Assembly: GCA_003512825.1 (NCBI GenBank)
Contig: DOOI01000079.1
Coordinates: 1,396-11,248, forward strand
From: Paracoccaceae bacterium
GTDB lineage: Bacteria; Pseudomonadota; Alphaproteobacteria; Rhodobacterales; Rhodobacteraceae
Direction of reading: 5' to 3'
Length of the DNA: 9,853 nucleotides
Below the pieces are notes generated by a model. The model worked only from the letters and a program-made list of their open reading frames with translations, was not told the DNA's origin and searched no databases. Position numbers and translations under genes: made by a program. This document shows, one piece after another, positions 1 through 7,800 of the stretch. Positions within the stretch are counted from its first letter, which is position 1; every line of letters starts with the position of its first letter.

Positions 1-1272
1 ATTCACCATGAAACCCGGCGGGCGGGTCTTCACTTGGGTCATATAGCGCAGCTTGATCCGCTTGCCTTGGGGCGCGGGCGGGGGGTGTGCCGAAATCATG
101 CCTTCGAGCCAGCGGTTCAACTGCCCCGTTGTCACGCGACGGTTCCACACCTCATAGGCGCGCTCCACGGCGTCGCGGAGGCGGTCGAGCCCTTTGCCAG
201 TCTTGGCCGACACCGTAACCAGAGGCGCGCCGCGCAACTGTGGCAAAAGCCGCTCGAAAGCTTCGCGCATTTCGAGGATCTTGGCGTTCTTATCCTCTTC
301 GATATCCCATTTGTTGACCGCGATCACCACGGCGCGGCCTTCGCGTTCCGCCAAATCTGCAATGCGAAGATCTTGCGATTCAAAGGGGATAGCCGCATCA
401 AGCAGAACGATCACCACCTCGGCAAACTTCACCGCGCGCAACCCGTCCGATACGGACAGCTTTTCCAGCTTTTCTTGAATCCGCGACTTTTTCCGCATCC
501 CCGCGGTGTCCCAGATCCGCACGGGCATGCCTTCCCAATCCATCGTAATCGAGATGGCGTCACGGGTAATGCCCGCTTCTGGTCCGGTCAGCAGGCGATC
601 TTCTCCCAAGAGGGTGTTGATCAGCGTAGACTTCCCCGCATTTGGCCGCCCGATCACGGCCACCTGCATCGGGCGATCAATCGTCGGCTTGCGGAAGGGC
701 AGCTCTTCGTCGCCCTCGTCTTCTTCATAGAGCGTGACATCGGTTTCCGGTGCGTCGCGTGCGGCACGCTCCTCAAATTCTTCCGCGATGGGCATAAGCA
801 CATGCATCAGCTCGTCCATGCCCTCGCCATGCTCTGCCGAAAGCGCCACAGGCTCGCCCAAGCCCAGCTCATAGGCCTCCAAGAAGCCTGCTTCGCCTGC
901 CCGCCCTTCGGCCTTGTTTGCCGCCAAGATTACCCGCGCCGAGCGACGGCGCAGAATTTCCGCGAAGGTGCGGTCGTCAGGCATGATGCCCGCGCGCGCA
1001 TCGACCAAGAACAGGCAGACATCCGCCATCTCAACCGCGCGCTCGGTCAGGCGTCGCATGCGGCCTTGCAAACTGTCGTCATTGGCGTCTTCGAGGCCTG
1101 CGGTATCGATCACCGTAAACCGCAGCCACCCCAGCCGCGCCTCGCCTTCGCGCAGATCGCGTGTTACCCCCGGTTGGTCATCGACCAAGGCAAGGCGCTT
1201 GCCGACCAAGCGGTTGAACAGCGTCGATTTTCCCACGTTTGGGCGTCCGACGATGGCGAGGGTAAAAGTCAT
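1..1272 (-). CDS. der: GTPase Der (EngA), C-terminus cut by window edge
   Basis: Der is a cytoplasmic GTPase with two tandem G domains that acts in late assembly of the 50S ribosomal subunit. The 424 visible codons begin with ATG at 1272-1270 ([17 protein letters not shown]). Seen directly: the first P-loop GRPNVGKS at residues 9-16 with a DTAGLED switch II motif and an NKAE motif; an acidic linker ([12 protein letters not shown]); the second P-loop GRPNAGKS at residues 208-215 with [10 protein letters not shown] and NKWD. The start of the C-terminal KH-like domain follows ([11 protein letters not shown], then [16 protein letters not shown]). Der proteins are usually 440-490 residues, so a few tens of residues lie outside the window. 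The first G4 motif ends in Glu rather than Asp, which I recall as normal for the first domain in related bacteria. It is the last visible gene of the yfgM-bamB-der cluster, 167 bases after the bamB stop. A weak GGAG lies upstream of the start, so it may use its own promoter or read-through. Identity is very secure. Confidence 0.97.
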   Translation of the reverse strand, partial: MTFTLAIVGRPNVGKSTLFNRLVGKRLALVDDQPGVTRDLREGEARLGWLRFTVIDTAGLEDANDDSLQGRMRRLTERAVEMADVCLFLVDARAGIMPDDRTFAEILRRRSARVILAANKAEGRAGEAGFLEAYELGLGEPVALSAEHGEGMDELMHVLMPIAEEFEERAARDAPETDVTLYEEDEGDEELPFRKPTIDRPMQVAVIGRPNAGKSTLINTLLGEDRLLTGPEAGITRDAISITMDWEGMPVRIWDTAGMRKKSRIQEKLEKLSVSDGLRAVKFAEVVIVLLDAAIPFESQDLRIADLAEREGRAVVIAVNKWDIEEDKNAKILEMREAFERLLPQLRGAPLVTVSAKTGKGLDRLRDAVERAYEVWNRRVTTGQLNRWLEGMISAHPPPAPQGKRIKLRYMTQVKTRPPGFMVN

Positions 1273-1391
1273 GTAGGTCTGGCTCCGGGCGGCGCGCCGC
1301 ATCTTAGGCCCGAGGAACGGGCGACAGGGGCGCGGCAAGTGAATTTCAGTAGCATATCCCGCTCCGCGCCCATGGCATTGTGCCACGAAGA

Positions 1392-1422
1392 CGCGCGGCG
1401 TGAAACACCGTCAAGCCGCGCG
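1392..1422 (-). terminator. GC-rich hairpin between bamB and der
   Basis: An exact 8-bp stem (CGCGCGGC at 1392-1399 with GCCGCGCG at 1415-1422) encloses a 15-nt loop, starting 18 bases past the bamB stop codon. On the minus strand only a short TCTTCGT follows, not a real T-run. It could be a weak or Rho-assisted terminator, an mRNA-stabilising 3' hairpin or an attenuator that lowers der expression relative to bamB. The stem is seen; the function is inferred. The rest of the 1273-1439 gap holds no gene that I can support. Confidence 0.3.
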
Positions 1423-1439
1423 GATAACACGAAGTCGGA

Positions 1440-2753
1440 TCAACGGAAAGCGAGAAGCTGTCCACGCTTGGAGACGACATAGAGCGTGCCGCCTGCGATC
1501 ACTGGCGCCGTTGTTGCGCCGCCGGGCAAATCGACGGAATGAACCAAGGCGCCGGATGTCGGGTCAAAGAAGCGAAGCACCTCATCGGAAGACGCGACAA
1601 TCACCCTTCCCCCGGCCACGATCGGGCCATGGTGAACAAACCGCTCGACTTGACGGCGTGGACGATCCTTGACGAAGCCCGGCAACGGAACGCGCCACAG
1701 GATCTCCCCAGTCGCAGCCGCCAACCGCAACAATTCTCCCTTGTCTGATACGGCGAATACCGCTCCGGCAACGGGCCAAACCGGGCCAGTGGTGCCTTCG
1801 GACGCCGTCCAAATTCGCTCGCCGCTCTCGGGTCTCATTGCCACAAGACGCCCCATCGCAGAGCCGACATAGAGCGTGCCACCCGAGACCACCGGATCGC
1901 CCGTGATGTCAGAGACCTTGGAACCCGCATCAAAGCGGCGCTGTCCGGCCAATTGCGACGCCCAACGCGGCAACCCGCCTTTGGCAAACGCGCTTTGCAC
2001 TTCTCCGTCGCCAAAGGCGAAAATTGCCAGATCGCCGGTAATGGCCGGAGCAGGTGCTCCCATGACATTGGCCACATCTGGCGTCCCAGACAGCTGCCAC
2101 CGCACGCGCCCCGAGGCGACGTCCACAGCCCAGCCCGTATCATCCCCCGCCATCACATAAACGAGGCCATTGGCCACAACTGGTGTTCCCGAACCGGTGC
2201 CTTCCAGCTTTTGCTGCCACAAAATCGCGCCTGTCGCCGCATCAAGAGATGTCAAAAGGCCAAAGCCGGACGAAACAAAGACTTTCCCACTCCCGGCCGC
2301 CACGCCACCGCCCGTCGCATCCGCGGTGCTGTCGCCGTCCGGGGTCAGGTCCACCGACCAAAGCGACGCGCCGTCGGTCGATGTCGCCGCCACGGTTGCT
2401 CCGGCATCAAGGGTAAAGATTTTGCCCTCAGACACGACCGGGTCGGCGGTAATCCGCGCCTTGCGGCTGTCGCCATCGCCGATATTGGCGGCGAAAATCA
2501 ATGTGGGCGCTGTCGAGAACGCCAAATGCGGTGCGCGCGCCGGGGCCCCAGACGCGCTTTCCCAATTTGCAAGGTTTGTTGGCGCAGGCAAGGCCAGAGC
2601 AACGGTTTGGTTCTCGGTCTCTTCGGCAATCTCAGCGCCACCATCGAAAATGGCACGCAGGTCTTCGCGTTGCCCCGGAAGGATCCGCTCGCGTTCCTCA
2701 CAGCCCGCAAGAGCCACAAGTCCAAGTGCACCGATTAACAAAGCCTGACGCAT
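1440..2753 (-). CDS. bamB: Outer membrane assembly lipoprotein BamB (PQQ-like beta-propeller)
   Basis: BamB is a periplasmic lipoprotein of the BAM complex, where its beta-propeller binds BamA and helps fold outer-membrane beta-barrel proteins. The start was placed at ATG 2753-2751 because it opens a clean lipoprotein signal: a hydrophobic stretch ending in the lipobox LAGC with Cys18 as the lipidation site, and GGAAG just upstream. A start 35 codons earlier is open but would bury the signal and overlap the upstream gene. The 437-residue product has repeated PQQ-type blades: GKVFVSSGFG..TSLDAATGAILW (about 156-179), GLVYVMAG..AVDVASGRVRW (196-219), GTLYVGSAMGRLVAM..SGERIW (292-315), AVFAVSDKGELLRLAAATGEILW (331-353), GRVIVASSDEVLRFFDPTSGAL (382-403) and GTLYVVSKRGQLLAF at the very C-terminus. 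These repeats alone could fit another PQQ-like protein. The lipobox and the position between a YfgM-type gene and der make BamB by far the best call. Confidence 0.93.
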   Translation of the reverse strand: MRQALLIGALGLVALAGCEERERILPGQREDLRAIFDGGAEIAEETENQTVALALPAPTNLANWESASGAPARAPHLAFSTAPTLIFAANIGDGDSRKARITADPVVSEGKIFTLDAGATVAATSTDGASLWSVDLTPDGDSTADATGGGVAAGSGKVFVSSGFGLLTSLDAATGAILWQQKLEGTGSGTPVVANGLVYVMAGDDTGWAVDVASGRVRWQLSGTPDVANVMGAPAPAITGDLAIFAFGDGEVQSAFAKGGLPRWASQLAGQRRFDAGSKVSDITGDPVVSGGTLYVGSAMGRLVAMRPESGERIWTASEGTTGPVWPVAGAVFAVSDKGELLRLAAATGEILWRVPLPGFVKDRPRRQVERFVHHGPIVAGGRVIVASSDEVLRFFDPTSGALVHSVDLPGGATTAPVIAGGTLYVVSKRGQLLAFR

Positions 2754-2796
2754 TACGCTTCCAGCCCCCTCAATAATATCTCCGCTCAGGCGAAGA

Positions 2797-3480
2797 TCAT
2801 TCTTTTGATGCGCCCGCGTCCGCTTCCACAGACACAAGAGAACCACCCGTCGCCACAATCAACCGAGACGCGCGGTCGCGCAAGCCCTGGCTTGCTTCTG
2901 CATCCGCAACAATGCGGTTCAACCGCTCGATTGCAGCCTCAGGCTGGGCGAGAGAGACCTCCAAAAGCGCCAATTGCTCTTCGGCCACCAACCGCAGAGC
3001 GCCGCCGCCCTGCACCAGCGCCTCTAGCCGCAGTTTGCGCGCATCCGTATCCAGCGTGTCACCTGCGGCCAAGAGCGCCTTTAATCCCGCGATCTGGCGG
3101 TAGATTTCGGGCAAGGTGCCATCGGTGGCAATCGCGTCAAACGCAGCGACGGCCTCGGCGGGCTTGTCTGCGCGCAAGAGTTCCGCTGCTTTCAGCATGC
3201 CCACCGCCGCTTGGCCAGCGGGCTTGGAGGCGTCAACTTGGGCCAGCGCCGCAAGCCGTTCTTCGGCGCTGTCCACTGAAAGCGCCGTCAAGAGCGCATC
3301 GCCCGTAGCCTGAGCTGTCGCGCGCTCTTGCGATGCGGTCCATTCGCGCCATGCCGCCCCGCCCACAATCACCAAAACCGCCAAAATCGCGACCCAGCCA
3401 TATTTCTTCATGGCGGCGAACAAGCGGTCCCGGCGGACTTCCTGCGTCACTTCTTCGATGAAACTGTCAGACTGGCTCAC
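2797..3480 (-). CDS. yfgM: YfgM-like TPR protein, inner-membrane anchored
   Basis: In E. coli, YfgM is an inner-membrane protein with a periplasmic TPR-like domain that associates with the SecYEG translocon and the chaperone PpiD. This 227-residue product shows the same plan: a short charged cytoplasmic N-terminus with FIEEVTQEVRRDRLFAAMKKYG (about 7-28), one membrane helix (about 28-44, WVAILAVLVIVGGAAW), then an Ala/Leu-rich helical region (about 50-215) typical of degenerate TPR repeats. The start is GTG at 3480-3478, chosen because GGGAG sits 6 bases upstream and because the family signature begins immediately after it. It is the first gene of the cluster; 43 bases separate its stop from the bamB start, so co-transcription is likely. 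The C-terminus (EADAGASKE) is short and polar. The alphaproteobacterial protein is often annotated only as a tetratricopeptide repeat protein. The symbol rests on the N-terminal motif and on the conserved gene order. Confidence 0.85.
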   Translation of the reverse strand: MSQSDSFIEEVTQEVRRDRLFAAMKKYGWVAILAVLVIVGGAAWREWTASQERATAQATGDALLTALSVDSAEERLAALAQVDASKPAGQAAVGMLKAAELLRADKPAEAVAAFDAIATDGTLPEIYRQIAGLKALLAAGDTLDTDARKLRLEALVQGGGALRLVAEEQLALLEVSLAQPEAAIERLNRIVADAEASQGLRDRASRLIVATGGSLVSVEADAGASKE

Positions 3481-3504
3481 GCGGGTCTCCCTCGGATTTG
3501 CCCC

Positions 3505-3533
3505 CTCTTAGCCGCTCCGCGCCCCCCTGCCAA
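3505..3533 (-). promoter_or_regulatory. Candidate promoter for yfgM-bamB-der
   Basis: Read on the minus strand, TTGGCA (3533-3528, five of six matches to TTGACA) is followed by a 17-base spacer and TAAGAG (3510-3505, three of six matches to TATAAT). A transcript starting near 3498 would have an untranslated leader of about 18 bases containing the GGGAG ribosome site of the GTG-started gene. The -10 box is poor and the spacer is very G-rich, so this is only a candidate. Confidence 0.3.
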
Positions 3534-3624
3534 GCCCGCCCACACGCGCAGGTCTGCGTGCGGGCCTGAACGGGTTGCCTTGCACCCCTTCGAGTTCCTT
3601 GCGGCAGCGCGGCGAAAGGTGTAA

Positions 3625-3650
3625 TCTGAACCGAACAGTTTAGAAATAAT
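3625..3650 (+). promoter_or_regulatory. Imperfect palindrome and -10-like box before the RND operon
   Basis: Positions 3625-3644 (TCTGAACCGAACAGTTTAGA) form an imperfect 20-bp palindrome: 14 of 20 positions agree with its reverse complement, with the outer TCT/AGA and inner AAC/GTT perfectly matched. AATAAT at 3645-3650 follows directly and matches five of six bases of the -10 consensus; no good -35 box is seen at 16-18 bp. An operator abutting a -10 box is the usual place for a TetR-type repressor of an efflux operon, and the AACCG/GTT content fits that family loosely. No regulator gene is in the window. The palindrome and box are seen; repressor binding is inferred. Confidence 0.4.
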
Positions 3651-3726
3651 CCACGACTCCTTGAAGCGCACCTTAACCCATCTATGTGCGATTAAGACAG
3701 GTTCGTGGCAGAGGATCAGAGACGAA

Positions 3727-4815
3727 ATGAAGATTGTGCCCTTGATTACCGCCGCAGTTGTGACGGCGTTTCTTTATTTTCTAGTGATGGAGCGCGAGGC
3801 GCTTTTGGTCTTTGCTGGTGTGACCGATGACCCGGCGGCGCAAACCACCGCCGAGGCTGATGCTCCGCCTGCTGTTTCTGTTGTCGCGCTGCATTCCAAA
3901 GCCCGCGAGATCGACAGCGCGGTGATTTTGCGCGGCGAAACCGAAGCCTCACGCCAAGTTGAAGTGCGCGCCGAGACCTCTGGCCGCGTCGTCTCTGCGC
4001 CGCTTCGCAAAGGTGCGTTTGTCTCGGAAGGCAAAGAGCTGTGCCGGATCGATGCGGGGACGCGCGCTGCGACAGTCTCCGAGGCAGAGGCCCGCCTTGC
4101 CGAAGCCCGTCTGAATGAAACGGCCGCGTCCAAATTGGGTCAGGATGGCTTTGCATCCGAGACGCGCATCGCGGGGTCAAAAGCGGTGCTGACTTCGGCG
4201 GAAACCGCGCTTGCCAATGCGCGCCGCGAATTGGACCGCACAGTGATCGCTGCGCCCTTCGCGGGGCTGTTGGAGACGGATACTGCAGAAATGGGCAGCC
4301 TGTTGCAGCCCGGCGCGCTGTGCGCGACGGTGATTCAGCTTGATCCGGTAAAAATCGTTGGGTTTGTTCCGGAAACCGAAGTGGGGCGCATTGGCGACAA
4401 GGCGCGTGCAGGCGCCCGGCTGGTGACAGGGCAAGAGGTGATGGGCACCGTCACGTTCCTGTCGCGCTCTGCAGATCCGCAGACCCGCACCTTCCGGGTG
4501 GAAATCGATGTCGCGAACGCAGATCTCGCCATCCGCGACGGACAGACCGCGGAAATTCTGATTGCCGCTCAAGGCGCTGATGCTCATCTCCTGCCAGCCT
4601 CTGCCCTGACCTTGGCCGACAATGGCGCGCTAGGCGTGCGGGTAATCACCCCGGACAACACCGCCCTCTTCCAGCAAATCACCTTGATCCGTGACACGGC
4701 CGAAGGCGTCTGGGTCTCGGGGCTTGGCAATGCCGCCGACGTCATCGTCGTCGGACAAGAATATGTGTCCGACGGCGTGCCGGTTGCCGCCACCTTCCGG
4801 GAGACGCAGCAATGA
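3727..4815 (+). CDS. RND efflux periplasmic adaptor (membrane fusion protein)
   Basis: RND adaptors link an inner-membrane pump to an outer-membrane channel. This 362-residue protein has an N-terminal membrane anchor (about 3-30, IVPLITAAVVTAFLYFLV) without a lipobox. It is followed by a flexible linker (about 32-55), the first half of the lipoyl/barrel-sandwich domain (about 77-112, EVRAETSGRVVSAPLRKGAFVSEG), a short alpha-helical hairpin (about 113-167), and the second lipoyl half (about 168-200, TVIAAPFAGLLETDTAEMGSLLQPG). A beta-barrel (about 205-290) and a membrane-proximal C-terminal domain complete it. The start ATG 3727 was preferred over an in-frame TTG 22 codons earlier, because the upstream residues are not signal-like and the hydrophobic anchor begins right after this Met; GAGA just upstream is a weak ribosome site. 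Its TGA overlaps the permease ATG (ATGA), implying translational coupling. The substrate cannot be read from sequence. Identity as an RND adaptor is secure. Confidence 0.93.
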   Translation: MKIVPLITAAVVTAFLYFLVMEREALLVFAGVTDDPAAQTTAEADAPPAVSVVALHSKAREIDSAVILRGETEASRQVEVRAETSGRVVSAPLRKGAFVSEGKELCRIDAGTRAATVSEAEARLAEARLNETAASKLGQDGFASETRIAGSKAVLTSAETALANARRELDRTVIAAPFAGLLETDTAEMGSLLQPGALCATVIQLDPVKIVGFVPETEVGRIGDKARAGARLVTGQEVMGTVTFLSRSADPQTRTFRVEIDVANADLAIRDGQTAEILIAAQGADAHLLPASALTLADNGALGVRVITPDNTALFQQITLIRDTAEGVWVSGLGNAADVIVVGQEYVSDGVPVAATFRETQQ

Positions 4816-7800
4816 TCGGCATTGTTGACTGGGCCGCATCCCGCGCCCGAATGGTCATAGCCTTTATCGCCCTCTCGATCCTCGCGGGGGGCTATGCCTA
4901 TTTTGGTTTGCCGAAAGAGGGCGAGCCAGACATTGAAGTGCCTGCGCTGTTTGTATCCGTCCCCTTCCCCGGCATCTCGGCACAAGACAGCGAGCGGTTG
5001 CTCGTCAAGCCGATGGAAACCGAGCTTTCCGACCTCGACGGATTAAAGAAAATGTCCGCCACCGCCGCAGAGGGCTATGCAGGCCTCGCGCTGGAGTTTG
5101 AATTTGGCTGGGACAAGACCAAGGTTATGGCCGATGTCCGCGATGCCATGGCGACGGCAGAGTCGAAATTCCCCGACGGGGCCGACAAATATTCGATCAA
5201 CGAAATCAACTTTTCAGAATTCCCGATCATCATCGTCAATCTCACGGGCGACGTGCCCGAACGCACCATGGCGCGCATTGCCAAAAGCTTGCAAGAACGG
5301 GTCGAGAGTATTGATGCGGTAATGGAAGCTGGCATCGCAGGCAATCGCGACGAGATGGTGGAAGTGGTCATCGATCCGCTCCGTCTGGAGGCCTATAACG
5401 TCACTGCGGGCGAATTGATTTCTGTTGTCCAAAACAACAACCTGCTCATCGCCGCAGGCGAAGTGGAAACCGCGCAGGGCAAGTTTTCGATCAAAATCCC
5501 GTCGTCCTTCGAAAAGGTCCAAGACATCTATGGCCTGCCCGTCAAGGTGAACGGCACCCGCGTCGTCACTTTGGGGGATCTGGCGCAAATCCGCCTCACC
5601 TTTGAGGACCGTCTGGGCACCGCGCGTTTTAACGGGGAGACCACTGTCGCGCTGCAAGTGGTCAAACGCAAAGGCTTCAACCTCATCGACACCGCCGCAG
5701 AAGTGAAGCGCGTGGTCGAGGAAAGCTATGCCAGCTGGCCCCCCGAAGTAAAAGCCGCCGTCCATGTCGGCACCTCCAACGACCAAAGCCGCGTCGTCGG
5801 CTCCATGGTGGGGCAATTGGAAGGTTCGGTGCTGACTGCCATCGCGCTGGTGATGATCGTGGTTCTTGCCGCTCTCGGCACCCGCGCAGCACTGCTTGTA
5901 GGCTTTGCGATCCCGACATCGTTCCTACTCACCTTTGTCTTGCTGGCCGTCATGGGCATCACTGTGTCCAATATCGTCATGTTCGGCCTTATCTTGGCCG
6001 TGGGCATGCTTGTTGATGGCGCCATCGTGGTGGTGGAATACGCCGACAAACGCATCTCCGAAGGCTCTGGCCCGATGTCGGCTTACACAGAAGCCGCCAA
6101 GCGCATGTTCTGGCCTGTGGTCTCCTCTACCGCGACGACACTTTGCGCGTTCCTGCCGATGCTCTTTTGGCCGGGAGTTCCCGGCGAATTCATGGGCATG
6201 CTGCCCGTCACATTGATCTTCGTGCTTTCTGCTTCGCTGGTCGTTGCGCTGATCTATCTGCCCGTGATGGGCGGTGTCTCGGGGCGGATGAGCCGCAAGT
6301 TCTCGTATCTGTCGGATGATTTGCGCGCCAATCTGCCGCTATGGGCGCGCCTTGCCTTGGTGCCGCTGGCAATGCTGACGCTCTTTGTCTCCGCAATGCA
6401 GCTGATCAATCCAAGCTATCTGTTGGGGCTGCCCCGCGACGGCGGCATGGTTGTGGCCTTGCCCGGTGCGGTGATGTTCGTTCTGTCGGCCTTTGCTGCG
6501 TCCATCGTGCTCTCGGCTGCGGAAATCAAATGGCGAAACGCCAATCGCATCACGGCGCGCTCGCGCACCGCGTTTGGCCGCGTAACGCGCGCCATCGCCG
6601 GAAATCCGGTGATGCCATTGGTCACCATTGGCGTGGTTGTGGGCTTTGTGTTTTGGGTGATGTTCGTTCTCTTCCCCGCCAATTCAAAAGGCGTGGAGTT
6701 CTTTGTCGAAAGTGAGCCGGAACAGGCCATCGTCTATGTTCAGGCGCGCGGCAACCTCAGCCTTGCGGAAAAAGACGCCATCGTGCGCGACGTGGAAACC
6801 ATCGTTTTGGCGCATCCCGGCGTGCTGAATGCCTTCTCTTTTGCGGGCGACGGCGGATTGGACAATAACACAGGCGGCGCACAGCCGCCGATCGACACGA
6901 TCGGTCAGGTGCAGTTGGAAACCATTCCATGGGAAGACCGCCGCGACCGTCCGGATCTGGACGGCGACATCATCATCTCGGATTTGACAGCGCAGCTGGC
7001 TACCATCCCCGGCATTCGCGTGGAAATTCTGGCCCAAGCCCGCGGCCCGGCGTCGGCCAAACCGTTGCATCTGCGGATCATCGGCGAAAACTGGGATGAT
7101 CTTGTGATCGCCACCAACTTGGCGCGGGCCGAGTTCGAAAAAACCCCCGGTCTTGAACAAATCGAAGACACGCTGCCCCTGCCCGGCATTGATTGGAAAA
7201 TCGGCGTCGATGTGGAAAAGGCCGGGCGCTATGGCGCCGATGTGGCCACGGTGGGGGCAATGGTTCAGCTCGTCACGCGCGGCATCTTGCTCGACACAAT
7301 GCGCGTCGACAGCTCGGATGAAGAAGTAGAAATCCGCGTGCGCCTGCCCGAAAAGGACCGGGTGCTTTCGACCTTGGACACGATGAAGGTTCGCACCCGC
7401 GATGGCTTGGTCCCCTTGGCCAACTTCATCACCCGCGAGCCCGTGCCGAAACTGGCACAAATCAAGCGTGTGGATCAAAAACGCTACTTTGACATCAAAG
7501 CAGGCGTCGCCGCCAAACTGACCCAGAACGTCGAGGTGGATGGCAAGATCGTCGAACAGCCGATCAACGCCAATAACCGGATCGAACTGCTGACAAAATG
7601 GCTTGAAACCAATCCCTTCCCGACTGGCGTGGATTGGGAATGGACAGGCGATCAGGAAGACCAAGCCGAATCCGGTGCCTTCCTGATGAAGGCATTTGCG
7701 GGCGCGCTTGGGCTGATGTTCATCATCCTTCTGGCACAGTTCAACAGCTTCTATAACTCGGTTCTGGTGCTTTTGGCTGTCATCCTCTCCACGGCTGGTG

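Noticed and set aside
34..1482. 482-codon open frame on the plus strand opposite der
   Set aside because: The protein is low-complexity His/Arg/Pro-rich with no family signature, and it mirrors the der codons. Such long antisense frames arise from GC-rich codon bias.
1953..2738. 261-codon plus-strand open frame opposite bamB
   Set aside because: It is an Arg/His/Cys-rich shadow of the bamB repeats with no convincing start context.
2754..2858. N-terminal extension of bamB by 35 codons
   Set aside because: It would overlap the yfgM 3' end and place the lipoprotein signal inside the protein; the internal ATG at 2753 gives a proper lipobox.
3551..3571. Imperfect hairpin with CGCGCAG/CTGCGTG in the divergent intergenic region
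   Set aside because: It is a short stem with a wobble and no T-run on either strand. It lies upstream of the yfgM promoter candidate and has no evident role.
3661..3726. Upstream TTG start for the RND adaptor
   Set aside because: The 22 extra residues are not signal-like, and the ATG at 3727 leads straight into the membrane anchor.
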